Below, in pieces: positions 1 through 9,596 of a stretch of DNA of 64,000 bases (its first letter is position 1; every line of letters starts with the position of its first letter). The notes under the pieces are model-generated. The model did no database searches. It was not told where the DNA came from and worked only from the letters and a program-made list of their open reading frames with translations. The position numbers were made by a program, and so were the translations under genes. This DNA is from Kaistella flava (ex Peng et al. 2021) (GTDB lineage: Bacteria; Bacteroidota; Bacteroidia; Flavobacteriales; Weeksellaceae), in assembly GCF_015191005.1 (NCBI RefSeq), contig NZ_CP040442.1, forward strand, positions 3,162,001-3,226,000, in the 5' to 3' direction.

Positions 1-1037
1 CTGTAAAAATGAGTTTGCTCGATATTTTTTACAATTTTCGACATGTTTTTTACGACGTCTACAGGATATCTTCCAACAGAAGTTTCACCTGAAAGCATTA
101 CTGCATCAGCGCCATCTAATACAGAGTTCGCAACGTCGTTTACCTCCGCTCTGGTCGGTGTTAAACTGTTAATCATGGTTTCCATCATCTGCGTTGCAAT
201 AATCACTGGTTTTGAATGCTTGCGCGCTTTCTCAACTAAGTTTTTTTGAATCGCAGGAACTTCTTCCATGGGAACTTCTACGCCCAAATCACCACGCGCA
301 ACCATAATCCCATCACATTCTAACAAAATCTGTTCGATGTTTTTTACACCTTCAGGTTTTTCGATTTTTGCAATGATTGGAGTTTTCTGTTTGTTAGTAG
401 GGTGATTTTTAATGATTTCTTTTAAATCAATAATATCTTGTGCGTGACGAACAAATGATAAAGCAATCCAGTCTAATTCTAAATCAAGTATAAAGTTGGC
501 ATCTTCAATATCTTTTTCGGTTAAAGCGGGAAGTGAAACATTCGTATTAGGAAGGTTTACCCCTTTCTTAGAACTAAGCGGTCCACCTTGAATGGTCTTT
601 GCTTTTACAGTATCAACATTATTGGTTTCGGTTACTTCTAAAACCAATTTTCCGTCATCAATCAAAATTCTTTCCCCAACTTTTACATCTTGCGGAAACT
701 TCTGATAAGTCATATAAACTCTCGTGGAATCTCCTTCTATTCTTTCATTGGTGAAAGTTAAGATATCGCCAGGATTCAAATAAGATCCTTCTTTTACTAC
801 ACCAACACGAAGTTTAGGACCTTGTAAATCTCCTAAGATTCCTACAGATTGTCCTAGCTCTTTATTAATTTCACGGATGGTGTCTACATTTTTTTGTACG
901 ATATCATAGTCAGCGTGAGAAAAATTTATTCTAAAAATATCGACACCGGCCTGAACCAACTGCATCATTGTTTCTTTATCAGAAGATGCAGGACCTAAGG
1001 TCGCGATGATTTTTGTTTTTTTTATATATTTATTCAT
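1..1037 (-). CDS. pyk: pyruvate kinase, partial (C-terminus outside window)
   Basis: Last ATP-forming step of glycolysis: phosphoenolpyruvate plus ADP to pyruvate plus ATP, in the cytoplasm. About 345 N-terminal residues are visible, reading from an ATG at 1037. Motifs in order are KIIATLGPASS near the start, RINFSH, GDLQGPKLRVG, the catalytic-lysine segment IAKIEKPEG, the metal-binding MVARGDLGVE and, near the left edge, GADAVMLSGETS. The allosteric C-terminal domain is missing because the gene leaves the window. It overlaps the stop of the upstream small gene by 8 bases, so it is the last visible member of the acpP-fabF-rnc operon. Confidence 0.97.
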   Translation of the reverse strand, partial: MNKYIKKTKIIATLGPASSDKETMMQLVQAGVDIFRINFSHADYDIVQKNVDTIREINKELGQSVGILGDLQGPKLRVGVVKEGSYLNPGDILTFTNERIEGDSTRVYMTYQKFPQDVKVGERILIDDGKLVLEVTETNNVDTVKAKTIQGGPLSSKKGVNLPNTNVSLPALTEKDIEDANFILDLELDWIALSFVRHAQDIIDLKEIIKNHPTNKQKTPIIAKIEKPEGVKNIEQILLECDGIMVARGDLGVEVPMEEVPAIQKNLVEKARKHSKPVIIATQMMETMINSLTPTRAEVNDVANSVLDGADAVMLSGETSVGRYPVDVVKNMSKIVKNIEQTHFY

Positions 1038-1500
1038 AGTATTGAATTAATTGATAAAGCTCCTCGTTAGGGCTTAGTTGAAAATGCTGTATTTGAAACA
1101 GAAGGTTTTCAGGCAGCAAAATTAGTGAAAAATCGTCAAATGGTTCCGAAGTCGTAATCAGGTAGTTAACATCTGGAAAGTGATCGAGTAAATATTTTGT
1201 ATCTCCCTCTGTATTAAACAGTTCTACCGGAAGGCTCTTTTGAATGCTTTGACTTGACTGATTTGCAATAAAGTGAATGCAGATTTGAGTATCAAGGTGA
1301 AATGACTGAAACCTTGGAAAATAGTAATCGTAATGTTTTCCGCGGTAAATTAAATCTGCAATTCGGGTAAACTTGAAAGGGTTAAGTATATTAAGATGAT
1401 AAAAAAGTTCGTAATCTGGAACTTCTTTTACGAGACGAACTAAACCTAAGGTAATTTCATCGTCTTCATCAATCTCAAGAGTGAACTTTTGGGTTTTCAA
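1030..1500 (-). CDS. IPExxxVDY-family small protein between rnc and pyk
   Basis: A 156-residue soluble protein of unknown function with no signal peptide or membrane segment, rich in aromatic residues (Phe, Tyr, His). Size and position between rnc and pyk match the Bacteroidetes family named after an IPExxxVDY motif. The C-terminal stretch LLPENLLFQIQ could be a diverged version of that motif, so the family call rests partly on context. It overlaps rnc by 26 bases and pyk by 8, which points to translational coupling. No function is proposed. Confidence 0.65.
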   Translation of the reverse strand: MKTQKFTLEIDEDDEITLGLVRLVKEVPDYELFYHLNILNPFKFTRIADLIYRGKHYDYYFPRFQSFHLDTQICIHFIANQSSQSIQKSLPVELFNTEGDTKYLLDHFPDVNYLITTSEPFDDFSLILLPENLLFQIQHFQLSPNEELYQLIQYYE

Positions 1501-2239
1501 GAATACTTTGTTTTTTATTTAAAATATAGAAAGCTCGTTGTGCTGCTTTTTCTTCTGCTTTTTTCTTGGAAGTTTCAGTAGCATTTGAAATTTTCTCATT
1601 ATCTAACCAAACATGAGTTCTAAAAACGAGATTTTTATTGGGTTGAACCTCTTCTAAAGTCTCATACTTAATGACGACTTTTTTCTTTTGACTCCATTCT
1701 AATAATAAACCTTTATAGCTTATTATTTTGTTTTCAAGCTGATTAATTGCCTTTGGTGTCAATAAACGATCGAGAATTATTTTTCTGCAAGTATCGTAAT
1801 CCAAATCGAGATAAATTGCTCCAACTAAGGCTTCAAAAAGATTCCCAGCGATATTTTCACTGAGAGACGTATTAGATTCATTCTGCAAAAACTTTGTCAG
1901 AGAAAGTTCGTTCCCTAATTTATTAAGGTTTTTTCTGTTAACAATTTTCGACTTCATCTGGGTGAGATATCCTTCATTGGCATCAGGATAGGTCGCAAAA
2001 AGATGGCAGGAAATAATAGTTCCCAACACAGAATCTCCTAAGAACTCAAGACGTTCGTAGTTTTTACTTTGCTTATTTTTAGATGAGGTTTTTAAAGAAA
2101 ATGCTTCCCGGTAAAGATTAATATCTTGAACGGCATGACCAGTAATTTTGGCCATTTCGTTGCTTAAATAATAGTCTTTCTCCGATAGATTTTTCTTTCT
2201 CTTTGCTAGGAATTTAGAAATGTATTTCTTTAACTCCAT
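1475..2239 (-). CDS. rnc: ribonuclease III
   Basis: Double-strand-specific endoribonuclease used in rRNA processing and RNA turnover. The 254 residues are usual for the family. The N-terminal RNase III domain carries the signature ERLEFLGDSVL near residue 65 and the second acidic metal-binding segment NLFEALVGAIYLDLD near residue 135. The C-terminal double-stranded-RNA-binding domain starts around YKGLLLEWSQ and ends in the Lys/Ala-rich helix KKKAEEKAAQRAFYIL. It follows fabF by 15 bases and overlaps the next gene, in the same transcription unit. Confidence 0.96.
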   Translation of the reverse strand: MELKKYISKFLAKRKKNLSEKDYYLSNEMAKITGHAVQDINLYREAFSLKTSSKNKQSKNYERLEFLGDSVLGTIISCHLFATYPDANEGYLTQMKSKIVNRKNLNKLGNELSLTKFLQNESNTSLSENIAGNLFEALVGAIYLDLDYDTCRKIILDRLLTPKAINQLENKIISYKGLLLEWSQKKKVVIKYETLEEVQPNKNLVFRTHVWLDNEKISNATETSKKKAEEKAAQRAFYILNKKQSILENPKVHS

Positions 2240-2254
2240 GGAGTTTTTAGGGTC

Positions 2255-3499
2255 TTAAATTTTGGTAAAGAGTACACAAGCATTATGTCCGCCGAAACCG
2301 AAAGTATTACTCATCGCAACTTTCACTTCTTTCTCAACGGCGTGATTAAATGTAAAATTCAATCGGCTGTCAATTCTTTCATCATCAGTAAAATGATTGA
2401 TAGTAGGTGGTACGATGTTGTGAATAATAGTATGTATTGCTGCAATCGCTTCAATAACTCCCGCTGCGCCAAGTAAATGACCAGTCATCGATTTGGTAGA
2501 ATTAATTTGAATGTCGAAAGCGTGTTCTCCCAATAATTTTGAAATCGCATTAGATTCAGCGATATCTCCCAATGGAGTAGAGGTCCCATGCATATTGATG
2601 TGATCTACTTCATCGGCAGTAATGCCAGCGTCTTCTAAACAATTTTTCATTACAAGATAAGCGCCCAAACCTTCAGGGTGTGGTGCTGTCATGTGATAGG
2701 CATCTGCACTCATTCCACCGCCTTTTAATTCAGCGTAAATAGTTGCACCACGTTTTACAGCGTGCTCATATTCTTCCAAAATAATACAACCTGCTCCTTC
2801 ACCAAGAACAAATCCATCTCTGTCTTTGTCAAATGGTCTTGAGGCAGTTTTAGGATCGTCGTTTCTTGTTGAAAGTGCCATCATTGCATTAAATCCACCA
2901 ACGCCACTTGCTGTCACTGCAGCTTCAGAACCACCACATACGATTACATCAGCTTTTCCTAATTGAATCAGCATTTTAGAATCGATCATTGCGTTTGCAG
3001 AAGATGCACATGCAGATACAGTAGCATAGTTTGGACCATGAAAACCATATTCTATAGAAATATGTCCTGGTGTAATATCGACGATCATCTTTGGAATAAA
3101 GAAAGGATTAAATCTTGGAATGTCTGCATTCGCCCAACCTAATACTTCTTTTTCAAAAGTTTCTAATCCACCGATACCAGAACCCCAAATTACGCCTACA
3201 CGATTTTTGTCTAAGCTGTCAGAGATGATACCCGAATGTTCTACGGCTTCTCTTGCAGCAACAAGACCTAATTGCGTGTTACGGTCCATCTTTTTAGCTT
3301 CTTTCTTATCAAAATGTTCTAATGGATCAAAGTTTTTGACTTCACACGCGAATTTGGTTTTGAATTTAGAGGCATCAAAAAGAGTAATAGGAGCGGCTCC
3401 GCTCTTACCTTTTACAAGGCTTTCCCAGTATTCTTTAGCGTTTTTTCCAACAGGCGTAATCGCGCCAAAGCCGGTTACAACTACTCTTTTTAATTCCAT
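2255..3499 (-). CDS. fabF: beta-ketoacyl-ACP synthase II
   Basis: Condensing enzyme of type II fatty acid synthesis: elongates acyl-ACP with malonyl-ACP. The 414 residues match FabF length. It begins RVVVTGFGAITPVG. The nucleophile cysteine lies in VSACASSANA, and the two catalytic histidines lie in MHGTSTPLGD and MTGHLLGAAG. The glycine-rich NTFGFGGHNA near the C-terminus completes the thiolase fold. It sits 27 bases downstream of acpP, its carrier-protein partner. Confidence 0.97.
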   Translation of the reverse strand: MELKRVVVTGFGAITPVGKNAKEYWESLVKGKSGAAPITLFDASKFKTKFACEVKNFDPLEHFDKKEAKKMDRNTQLGLVAAREAVEHSGIISDSLDKNRVGVIWGSGIGGLETFEKEVLGWANADIPRFNPFFIPKMIVDITPGHISIEYGFHGPNYATVSACASSANAMIDSKMLIQLGKADVIVCGGSEAAVTASGVGGFNAMMALSTRNDDPKTASRPFDKDRDGFVLGEGAGCIILEEYEHAVKRGATIYAELKGGGMSADAYHMTAPHPEGLGAYLVMKNCLEDAGITADEVDHINMHGTSTPLGDIAESNAISKLLGEHAFDIQINSTKSMTGHLLGAAGVIEAIAAIHTIIHNIVPPTINHFTDDERIDSRLNFTFNHAVEKEVKVAMSNTFGFGGHNACVLFTKI

Positions 3500-3526
3500 A
3501 AATTTTTTTTCTTTGTTGATAGAATA

Positions 3527-3766
3527 TTATTTGTTCACTACTTCTTCAATGTAAGCAATAGCGTGTCCTACCGTAGTAATTTTTTCTGCTTGATCATCAG
3601 GAATCTGAATGTTAAATTCTTTTTCGAATTCCATGATTAATTCTACAGTATCCAAAGAATCAGCTCCTAAATCGTTAGTGAAGCTAGCTTCTGGAGTTAC
3701 TTCTGTTTCTTCAACGTCGAGTTTATCAGCGATGATAGCTTTTACTCTTGATGCAATGTCTGACAT
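3527..3766 (-). CDS. acpP: acyl carrier protein
   Basis: Carries growing acyl chains as thioesters on a 4'-phosphopantetheine arm. It is 79 residues long and strongly acidic, as expected. The attachment serine is Ser37 in [11 protein letters not shown]. It is the first gene of a minus-strand operon that continues with fabF, rnc, a small gene and pyk. A promoter match lies just upstream (3800-3829). Confidence 0.97.
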   Translation of the reverse strand: MSDIASRVKAIIADKLDVEETEVTPEASFTNDLGADSLDTVELIMEFEKEFNIQIPDDQAEKITTVGHAIAYIEEVVNK

Positions 3767-3799
3767 AGTAAGTTATTTTTAATTAATTGTTAATTTGTG

Positions 3800-3829
3800 C
3801 AAATATATAAAATTCTTTATGATTTGAAG
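3800..3829 (-). promoter_or_regulatory. probable promoter of acpP-fabF-rnc-pyk
   Basis: Read on the minus strand, TATATTTG (3800-3807) matches the flavobacterial -7 consensus TAnnTTTG. TTC lies 19 bases upstream (3827-3829) where TTG would be expected. The ATG of acpP is 34 bases downstream. Confidence 0.6.
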
Positions 3830-3992
3830 TTTTTTTAATTATAATTAAAGTGTTAAGCTTTGATTAAATTTGTTAATACATGGTAAACGTGTTTGCCATA
3901 ACTCCGGTGCAAATTTAAGAATATTTCCTGAAAGTGTCGTTAAAGAATTTGCTGTCTTTATTGAAAAGGCCATTAATTTTAATGTTATGGTT

Positions 3993-4028
3993 TAAAAAAA
4001 AGATAGCCCGACAAATATCGGGCTATCT
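3993..4028 (-). terminator. intrinsic terminator of the T9SS cargo gene
   Basis: Perfect 11-bp inverted repeat (4001-4011 with 4018-4028) around a 6-base loop. On the minus strand it is followed by eight T residues (A-run 3993-4000). It lies 17 bases beyond the stop of the minus-strand gene ending at 4046. Confidence 0.9.
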
Positions 4029-4045
4029 TCAATAATGTTTTTTAA

Positions 4046-5842
4046 TTATTTTTTAATCACTTTGAATGATTCATTAATACCACCCTCAAGAATAGTGCTG
4101 ATAATATAAACACCTGGAGCTAATCTGCTCATGTCTACTTTACCGTTTACTAATTTTGAAGCTACTGGCATTTTCTGACCTGCTACATTATAGATGTGTA
4201 GAGTCTCAATTGCTTTTTTCGAATTGATGGTCAAGAAATCTTTCACTGGGTTAGGGAAGAAAGAAAGATTTTTATTTCCGGCTTCACTAACAGCTGCAAC
4301 GGAGCATTCTGCATCTATTGACCAAATGCTTTCAAAATGTACTCCTGGAGAATTGGTATCAGTTGCCATAACATATGAGGTTCCGCCATTGGTCGATTGG
4401 TAATTTGGTGCAGTTACCCAACCTTCTGTATATCTGTAGCCAATCCAATAGATGCTAGTTGAAGTTGCTGAATTTGCTTGCAGAGATATCCAGTATCTGG
4501 TATCTGCAGCTGTGTTTACAGGGAGTTCATAATTAGCCAAGTCTAATTTTACTTGATAAGTTGCGTAACCTGCAAAAAGATCCGGCAAAGTAGTTATGCT
4601 TACAGGTACAACGCCGGTCCAGCTTTTAACGACAGCTCCAGGAGCTTTGCTTCCGTTATCACTCATTATTTTCACGTCAAATGATGCAATATCAGCTCCT
4701 CCAGATAGTGGAACCATGTTCGCGGTGATTGTTTGTATCTTATACTGAGCACTTGCCTTTGGAACGAAGAAGTCGTTTGCTACTGCATAAGATGAAGTGC
4801 TGCCTGTCAAGGTTTTAGTGATGTTACTTGCTAAATCTGGAACACCTGTGTAGTTTTGATCACAACCATAAATTGGCTCTACAGGAACTGATCCACATTT
4901 AATCAACCTTGAATGCATTGTCTCACTTGAGCCACTACCACAACTGTCGTTCGTGTGCGAGTAGAATCTAACTGGGCCAGTGACGGTGGAAGTCCAAGTT
5001 AAGCTTCCGGTTCCTGAACCTAAAACTGTAGTACCAGTGCTATTCGCAATCGTAATAAAATAGGTAGGTTTAGAAAGTGAGAAAGTGTATTGTGTTCCAG
5101 TAGTGACATTCACAGTAGAATATTCTCCTGCATAGCATAACGTACTAATTGCAGTTGCTGTGCCGTTACAGACAGGAGTGTATGCGGCAGTTGGATATGC
5201 CCCATTTGGTGAAGTTAGGCATCCGGTTGGAGCGGTTGCACCAATTTTTAAGGTGTAATCTTCAGTTTCCCCATAGAACTCTTCTTCATCGCAAGCCAAA
5301 GTATTGTCAGTCTCAGAAGCTGAATTTGCGTGAACTCTTACGCGCATGCGGTAGTCTCCATTTGCAGTACCTGTAGGAATAGTAATATTACCAGGTACTA
5401 CATAGCCAGAAGGAATATTATTTACGTTCCCAATATAAGTGAATTCCGACGGTTCAAAAATGTCATTTTTGTTGTAGTCAATCCATACAGATACGTTTTC
5501 GTACGCCCAACCGTCGCCAACCGTTACCTTAATGGGATACGTAGATCCGGCAAGCAATTCTGAAGTAGTTACAATGGATGTGTAGTTTCCGTAGCCATTA
5601 GGACTACAGCTTGTAGTATTGTTAATGCCAGCAAAATTGACATTTGTAATGCTGTCTCCGTCAGAGCAATCCAGCATAGGTATGCAGTAAGCAGCTGGAG
5701 CATAAGACATACTTGGCGCCGCACTTTTTGCAACAGCGGCTTTTTGTGTACCTGGACGAACTGAAACTTTTGATTGCGCGTTTTGCGCAAACGATGCAAA
5801 CGGCAATAGCGCCATCAGCAAAAAAGGTAATTTTGTCTTCAT
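4046..5842 (-). CDS. secreted GEVED-domain protein with T9SS sorting domain
   Basis: A 598-residue extracellular or surface protein. It has a signal peptide (about residues 1-19, ending ASFA before QNAQS). Next comes a Cys/Ser-rich beta region with a GEVED-type module, seen as VSVWIDYNKNDIFE followed by GETEDYTLKIG around residues 110-200. A mixed beta-sandwich middle and a C-terminal type IX secretion domain follow; the latter starts FFPNPVKDFLTI around residue 530 and ends in ESFKVIKK. Its role is unknown; such modules are often adhesin or enzyme-associated. The segment around NDFFVPKA resembles one in the lipoprotein at 12645-13430. Confidence 0.85.
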   Translation of the reverse strand: MKTKLPFLLMALLPFASFAQNAQSKVSVRPGTQKAAVAKSAAPSMSYAPAAYCIPMLDCSDGDSITNVNFAGINNTTSCSPNGYGNYTSIVTTSELLAGSTYPIKVTVGDGWAYENVSVWIDYNKNDIFEPSEFTYIGNVNNIPSGYVVPGNITIPTGTANGDYRMRVRVHANSASETDNTLACDEEEFYGETEDYTLKIGATAPTGCLTSPNGAYPTAAYTPVCNGTATAISTLCYAGEYSTVNVTTGTQYTFSLSKPTYFITIANSTGTTVLGSGTGSLTWTSTVTGPVRFYSHTNDSCGSGSSETMHSRLIKCGSVPVEPIYGCDQNYTGVPDLASNITKTLTGSTSSYAVANDFFVPKASAQYKIQTITANMVPLSGGADIASFDVKIMSDNGSKAPGAVVKSWTGVVPVSITTLPDLFAGYATYQVKLDLANYELPVNTAADTRYWISLQANSATSTSIYWIGYRYTEGWVTAPNYQSTNGGTSYVMATDTNSPGVHFESIWSIDAECSVAAVSEAGNKNLSFFPNPVKDFLTINSKKAIETLHIYNVAGQKMPVASKLVNGKVDMSRLAPGVYIISTILEGGINESFKVIKK

Positions 5843-6131
5843 AATAAAATTTAATTTAGTGAAACAATTATTTTGAATTCCGAAGTTAGATAAAATATTT
5901 ATAATAAAGGGTGTTTTAATAAAGAATGCTTAATAAATATTGATTTTATTTACATATAATTCTAAATATTGGTTCTGTTAGTGGTTTTAGGATAATTCTA
6001 AAAGTTGTAAAATGAGCTTTTGTCATTGTAATTAAATTTGGTATTTATGATTCTTGAGATGAGAAAAAAAATACTTCCCAGAATTGGAAAGTAGATTTTA
6101 AGAAGAGGAGGAATCGTGGGAGTTGTTGCTA
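5843..6131. other. intergenic region with hutG terminator
   Basis: No gene seen. It holds AT-rich upstream DNA of the T9SS cargo gene and, near its right end, the terminator of the gene that ends at 6132. Confidence 0.6.
6062..6093 (-). terminator. probable terminator of formimidoylglutamase gene
   Basis: Hairpin 6072-6080 with 6085-6093, one mismatch in nine pairs, followed on the minus strand by a T-run (A-run at 6064-6071). It lies about 40 bases after the stop at 6132. Confidence 0.75.
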
Positions 6132-7052
6132 TTAATCTTGTAGCATCAACCATTCATTGATTAATGAGGCAGCCAATCTCGCCGTGATTTCATTGATATC
6201 ATAAGTTGGATTTACTTCCGCAACATCCATTGCAATCAGTTTATCAGACTTTAGAAGATGTTTGAATAGATGCATAAACGCAGCATCCGCGAAAATTCCA
6301 TTATAAGCTAAAGCTGAAACGCCTGGCGCAACAGAAACATTGAAAACATCCATGCAAATTGTTAGATAAATAACATCCGACGTTTCTATAAAGTCATTAA
6401 GTTTAGGATAAAGATTGGGAAGGTTTTCAAAAAAAAGTTCTTCTGCCAAGATATATTTCATTCCATATTGATGAGCAGTGTCAAAAAGTTTTAGCGTATT
6501 TGAGTTTCTTTGAATTCCAATATGTAAAGAATGAATGTTCCCTTCCTGAGCGATTTGCCAAAAACCAGTTCCAGAACTTGCACCAATTTTGGGATCAATT
6601 TCCCGATTATCGAAATGCGCATCAATATTAATAATGCCAATTTTTTTATATGGAAATGCTTTTTTGATTCCTGAATAATGAGCAAAAGTAACTTCATGCC
6701 CGCCACCGAAAACAATAGATTTTCCTCCTTTTTGTAAAACGAACTGAACTTTTTCGGCAAGTTCATTTTGGGTTTTTTCTAAATTTTCATCTTCACAAGT
6801 AATGTTTCCAAAATCTTTTAAATTGAATTCTGGATTCACAACAGGGAAATTAGAAATGTTTTTACGAATATTATCCGGAGCATTTTTCGCACCGACTCTT
6901 CCTTTATTTCTTTTTACGCCTTCATCCACGGCAAAACCGTGAAGTACAAAATCATTTTCTTTAATGAGTTCATAATTATCTTCCAAAGAAACCCTCTGAA
7001 AAATTCTGTGATATAAAGGTTCTTCACCATCGAAACGTCCTTGCCAAATCAT
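6132..7052 (-). CDS. hutG: formimidoylglutamase (arginase family)
   Basis: Hydrolyses N-formimidoyl-glutamate to glutamate and formamide in histidine breakdown; a manganese enzyme of the arginase/ureohydrolase family. The 306 residues carry the metal-ligand motifs in order: GGGHEVTFAHY, NIDAHFDNR, and CMDVFNVSVAPGVSA with the downstream DVAEVNP. This combination favours HutG over agmatinase or arginase, though the substrate is inferred. No other hut gene lies beside it; it stands alone after the paa genes with its own terminator. Confidence 0.85.
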   Translation of the reverse strand: MIWQGRFDGEEPLYHRIFQRVSLEDNYELIKENDFVLHGFAVDEGVKRNKGRVGAKNAPDNIRKNISNFPVVNPEFNLKDFGNITCEDENLEKTQNELAEKVQFVLQKGGKSIVFGGGHEVTFAHYSGIKKAFPYKKIGIINIDAHFDNREIDPKIGASSGTGFWQIAQEGNIHSLHIGIQRNSNTLKLFDTAHQYGMKYILAEELFFENLPNLYPKLNDFIETSDVIYLTICMDVFNVSVAPGVSALAYNGIFADAAFMHLFKHLLKSDKLIAMDVAEVNPTYDINEITARLAASLINEWLMLQD

Positions 7053-7112
7053 AGTTGAAAATTTTATTAAATGATTAGAAATTAACTTTAAACCGTAAAA
7101 GGGGGAAAAGAT

Positions 7113-7195
7113 AATTTAAAAAAAAGAAGCTATTCAAAAGCACACAAAAAAGAAATCTTAATTCGATAATCCTTTTGCAAACTTTTGAATAGCTT
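7113..7195 (-). terminator. long-stem terminator after paaA
   Basis: A perfect 14-bp inverted repeat (7127-7140 with 7182-7195) encloses a 41-base loop. On the minus strand it is followed by a T-rich run (A-rich 7117-7125). It lies 55 bases after the paaA stop, so the operon appears to end with paaA. Confidence 0.7.
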
Positions 7196-7249
7196 ATTAA
7201 AAGAAGACTTTTGTGTCTTTTGCGGTTAAAAAAAAACTTTAAGAGCTGC

Positions 7250-8194
7250 TTAATTATTTATCGTTTCCTCTTTCAAATTCTCTGCAAACGCCATCGCCGC
7301 ATCTTTCACCCAAGAATGTTCTCTTTGTGCTTTTCGTTTTGTCTCCAAACGTTTTTTATTACAAGGACCATTTCCTTTCAAAACTTCCATAAATTCATCC
7401 CAAGGCAATTCACCGAAATCGTAATGTTGAGTTTCCTCATTCCATTTTAGATTTTCATCCGGAACTTTTAAACCTAAAAATTCTGCCTGAGAAACCGTAA
7501 CATCAACAAATCTTTGACGTAAGTCATCATTGCTTTCACGCTTCACTCTGTAATTCATCGATTTTTGAGAGTTAGGAGAATCGGCATCATTTGGCCCGAA
7601 CATCATTAAAGCTGGCCACCAGAAACGATTCAACGCTTCCTGTGCTAGATCTTTCTGTTCTTTCGTTCCACGGCAAAGCGTCATTAAGATTTCATAACCC
7701 TGTCTCTGGTGAAAAGATTCTTCTTTACAAATTCTCACCATCGCTCTGGAATAAGGACCGTAAGAATTCCCCATCAACATTACCTGATTCATAATCGCAG
7801 CGCCATCAACGAGCCAACCAATTGCTCCAATATCTGCCCAGGAAAGTGCAGGATAATTAAAGATGCTTGAGTATTTTGCTTTTCCGGAAAGCATATCGTT
7901 ATAAGTAGAATCTCTGTCTGCAGCGATTTCACCGTTATTCAAAGTTTCTGTCGCAGCGTATAAATATAAACCGTGACCTGCTTCATCTTGAATTTTTGCC
8001 AAAAGCGCCATTTTTCTTCTCAAAGTAGGAGCACGAGAGATCCAGTTCGCTTCAGGGAGCATTCCCACGATTTCTGAATGGGCATGCTGCGAAATCTGTC
8101 TTACCAATAATTTTCTGTAATCATCGGGCATTACGTCTTTCGGCTCTACTTTATTTTCCGCCTGTACATATTCTAAAAATTTATCTTGATTCAT
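7250..8194 (-). CDS. paaA: 1,2-phenylacetyl-CoA epoxidase catalytic subunit PaaA
   Basis: Di-iron oxygenase subunit that epoxidises the ring of phenylacetyl-CoA in the aerobic hybrid pathway. The 314 residues contain the family's strongly conserved segments: [30 protein letters not shown] with the EXXH iron ligands, [30 protein letters not shown] with the second EXXXH, and [19 protein letters not shown]. Active complexes of this type also need PaaC (structural), PaaB and PaaD. None of these is encoded beside it: upstream are an 84-aa unknown and the reductase, and downstream is a terminator. Length and motifs look intact. Confidence 0.95.
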   Translation of the reverse strand: MNQDKFLEYVQAENKVEPKDVMPDDYRKLLVRQISQHAHSEIVGMLPEANWISRAPTLRRKMALLAKIQDEAGHGLYLYAATETLNNGEIAADRDSTYNDMLSGKAKYSSIFNYPALSWADIGAIGWLVDGAAIMNQVMLMGNSYGPYSRAMVRICKEESFHQRQGYEILMTLCRGTKEQKDLAQEALNRFWWPALMMFGPNDADSPNSQKSMNYRVKRESNDDLRQRFVDVTVSQAEFLGLKVPDENLKWNEETQHYDFGELPWDEFMEVLKGNGPCNKKRLETKRKAQREHSWVKDAAMAFAENLKEETINN

Positions 8195-8225
8195 GAGAGT
8201 TCTTTTTTAATAAAATTGCCGTTTA

Positions 8226-8480
8226 CTACATATTAATTGCATCTTCCTCGGGCAGGTAAAGTCCGATTCTTCCTTCAGAGAATTCGCCAACAACAAAAGT
8301 GACGGTTTTCTCTGGACTTTTAATTTCATATTGATTAAAAAGGTATGGGTTTCCACTTAATGGGCCAATCACTTCGATCTTTCGATCAGCGCAATGCCAG
8401 TAATGATTCCAAATGTTGATTCCTTCAACTTTATATTCTTTTTCTTCTTCGATTAAGGACGCAAATTTCCAGTTGATCAT
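8226..8480 (-). CDS. 84-residue hypothetical protein between paaE and paaA
   Basis: Small soluble protein with no signal peptide or membrane segment; not recognised. It contains an aromatic/His patch (INIWNHYWHCADRK) and a C-terminal acidic end. It occupies the place where a small Paa subunit could sit, but it shows no resemblance to PaaB as remembered (no short beta segments with SLHA-like and WVV-like motifs). It lies 27 bases after paaE and 31 bases before paaA, same strand, so it is co-transcribed. Confidence 0.7.
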   Translation of the reverse strand: MINWKFASLIEEEKEYKVEGINIWNHYWHCADRKIEVIGPLSGNPYLFNQYEIKSPEKTVTFVVGEFSEGRIGLYLPEEDAINM

Positions 8481-8507
8481 GATTGTTAGTTTTTAAGATT
8501 AAACCGA

Positions 8508-9596
8508 TTATACATCGTAATTCAGCATCACCACATTGGTTGTTGGGTGGCATTGACAAGTTAATACAAAGCCTCGCGCAACCTCGTCGTCGGTGAGTGC
8601 AAAGTTTTTTTCCATAAATACTTCTCCTTCCATAACTTGTGCTTTGCAAGTGCAGCAAACTCCACCTTTACAAGCAAATGGCACCGGAAGTTTATCCTTT
8701 AACGCTTGGTCTAAAATACTGTTTTTCTTTGAATTAAGGTGAAATGAATATTCATCATCATCAATAATTAAAGTAACCATGCTTTCTAAATTCGGAATCG
8801 CTTTAAATTCATCGCTCATTTCTGCATTTCCTTCTTCATCTGGAGCTGCGTAATATTCATACATGATTTGTAGCGAGGGAACTTTCTGTTCTTTTTTCAA
8901 ATAATCAGAAACTCCTTTAATCATTTCCGAAGGTCCACAAATAAAATAAGTAGAATCCTGAATCGGAATATCAGTGAATCTCTGGAAAAGTAAATCCAGT
9001 TTCTCAGCAGAAATTCTGCCTTCGAAAAGTTCGTCTTCAAAATGTTTCTCTCTTGATAACAGGAAAATCACTTTTAATCTTCCGTCAAATTTTTCAACCA
9101 ATTCATCAATTTCTTTTTTAAAGATAATGTCGGTGAAACTTTTATTACTAAAGAAGAGATAAGCCGAGCTCTGAGGTTCTTGGTAAAGCGCTTCTTTAAT
9201 ATTTGACAATACTGGCGAGATACCACTTCCTGCAGCTAGACCGATATAGTTTTTTTTATTTGAAATATGGTAATGCGTGAAAAAATGTCCTGACGGAGCC
9301 ATTACTTCAACGATATCACCAACTTTTAGATCTTGATTAAGATATGTGGAAACTTTTCCTTGATCAAGATGTTTGACTAAAATTTTTAATTCTGAACTTT
9401 CTTCGCTTGGCGCATTGATAATAGAATAGCTTCTACGCAAATCTTCTTCCCCAAAAACAAATCTTACATTTAGATATTGTCCTTGTTTAAAAGAAAATTC
9501 GTGTTTTAAGTTTTCCGGAATTTCGAATGCGATATGTACGCAATCATTGGTTTCCTTTGATACTTTTGTTGCTTTTAATTGATGAAAATGATGCAT
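8508..9596 (-). CDS. paaE: phenylacetyl-CoA epoxidase reductase PaaE (FAD/2Fe-2S)
   Basis: Passes electrons from NADPH to the PaaA di-iron site. The 362 residues hold an FAD-binding domain (RRSYSIINAPSEE near residue 55), an NAD(P)-binding domain (GLAAGSGISPVLS near 125, TYFICGPSEMIKG near 215) and a C-terminal plant-type ferredoxin domain. The last has cluster cysteines in ACKGGVCCTCKAQ and TCQCHP. It is the first gene of a three-gene operon (paaE, 84-aa unknown, paaA) behind a promoter match at 9630-9637. Other ferredoxin reductases share this layout; the neighbouring paaA fixes the call. Confidence 0.92.
   Translation of the reverse strand: MHHFHQLKATKVSKETNDCVHIAFEIPENLKHEFSFKQGQYLNVRFVFGEEDLRRSYSIINAPSEESSELKILVKHLDQGKVSTYLNQDLKVGDIVEVMAPSGHFFTHYHISNKKNYIGLAAGSGISPVLSNIKEALYQEPQSSAYLFFSNKSFTDIIFKKEIDELVEKFDGRLKVIFLLSREKHFEDELFEGRISAEKLDLLFQRFTDIPIQDSTYFICGPSEMIKGVSDYLKKEQKVPSLQIMYEYYAAPDEEGNAEMSDEFKAIPNLESMVTLIIDDDEYSFHLNSKKNSILDQALKDKLPVPFACKGGVCCTCKAQVMEGEVFMEKNFALTDDEVARGFVLTCQCHPTTNVVMLNYDV

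Noticed and set aside
8226..8480. Calling the 84-aa gene paaB
   Set aside because: Position tempting, but size and visible motifs do not resemble PaaB; left as unknown.
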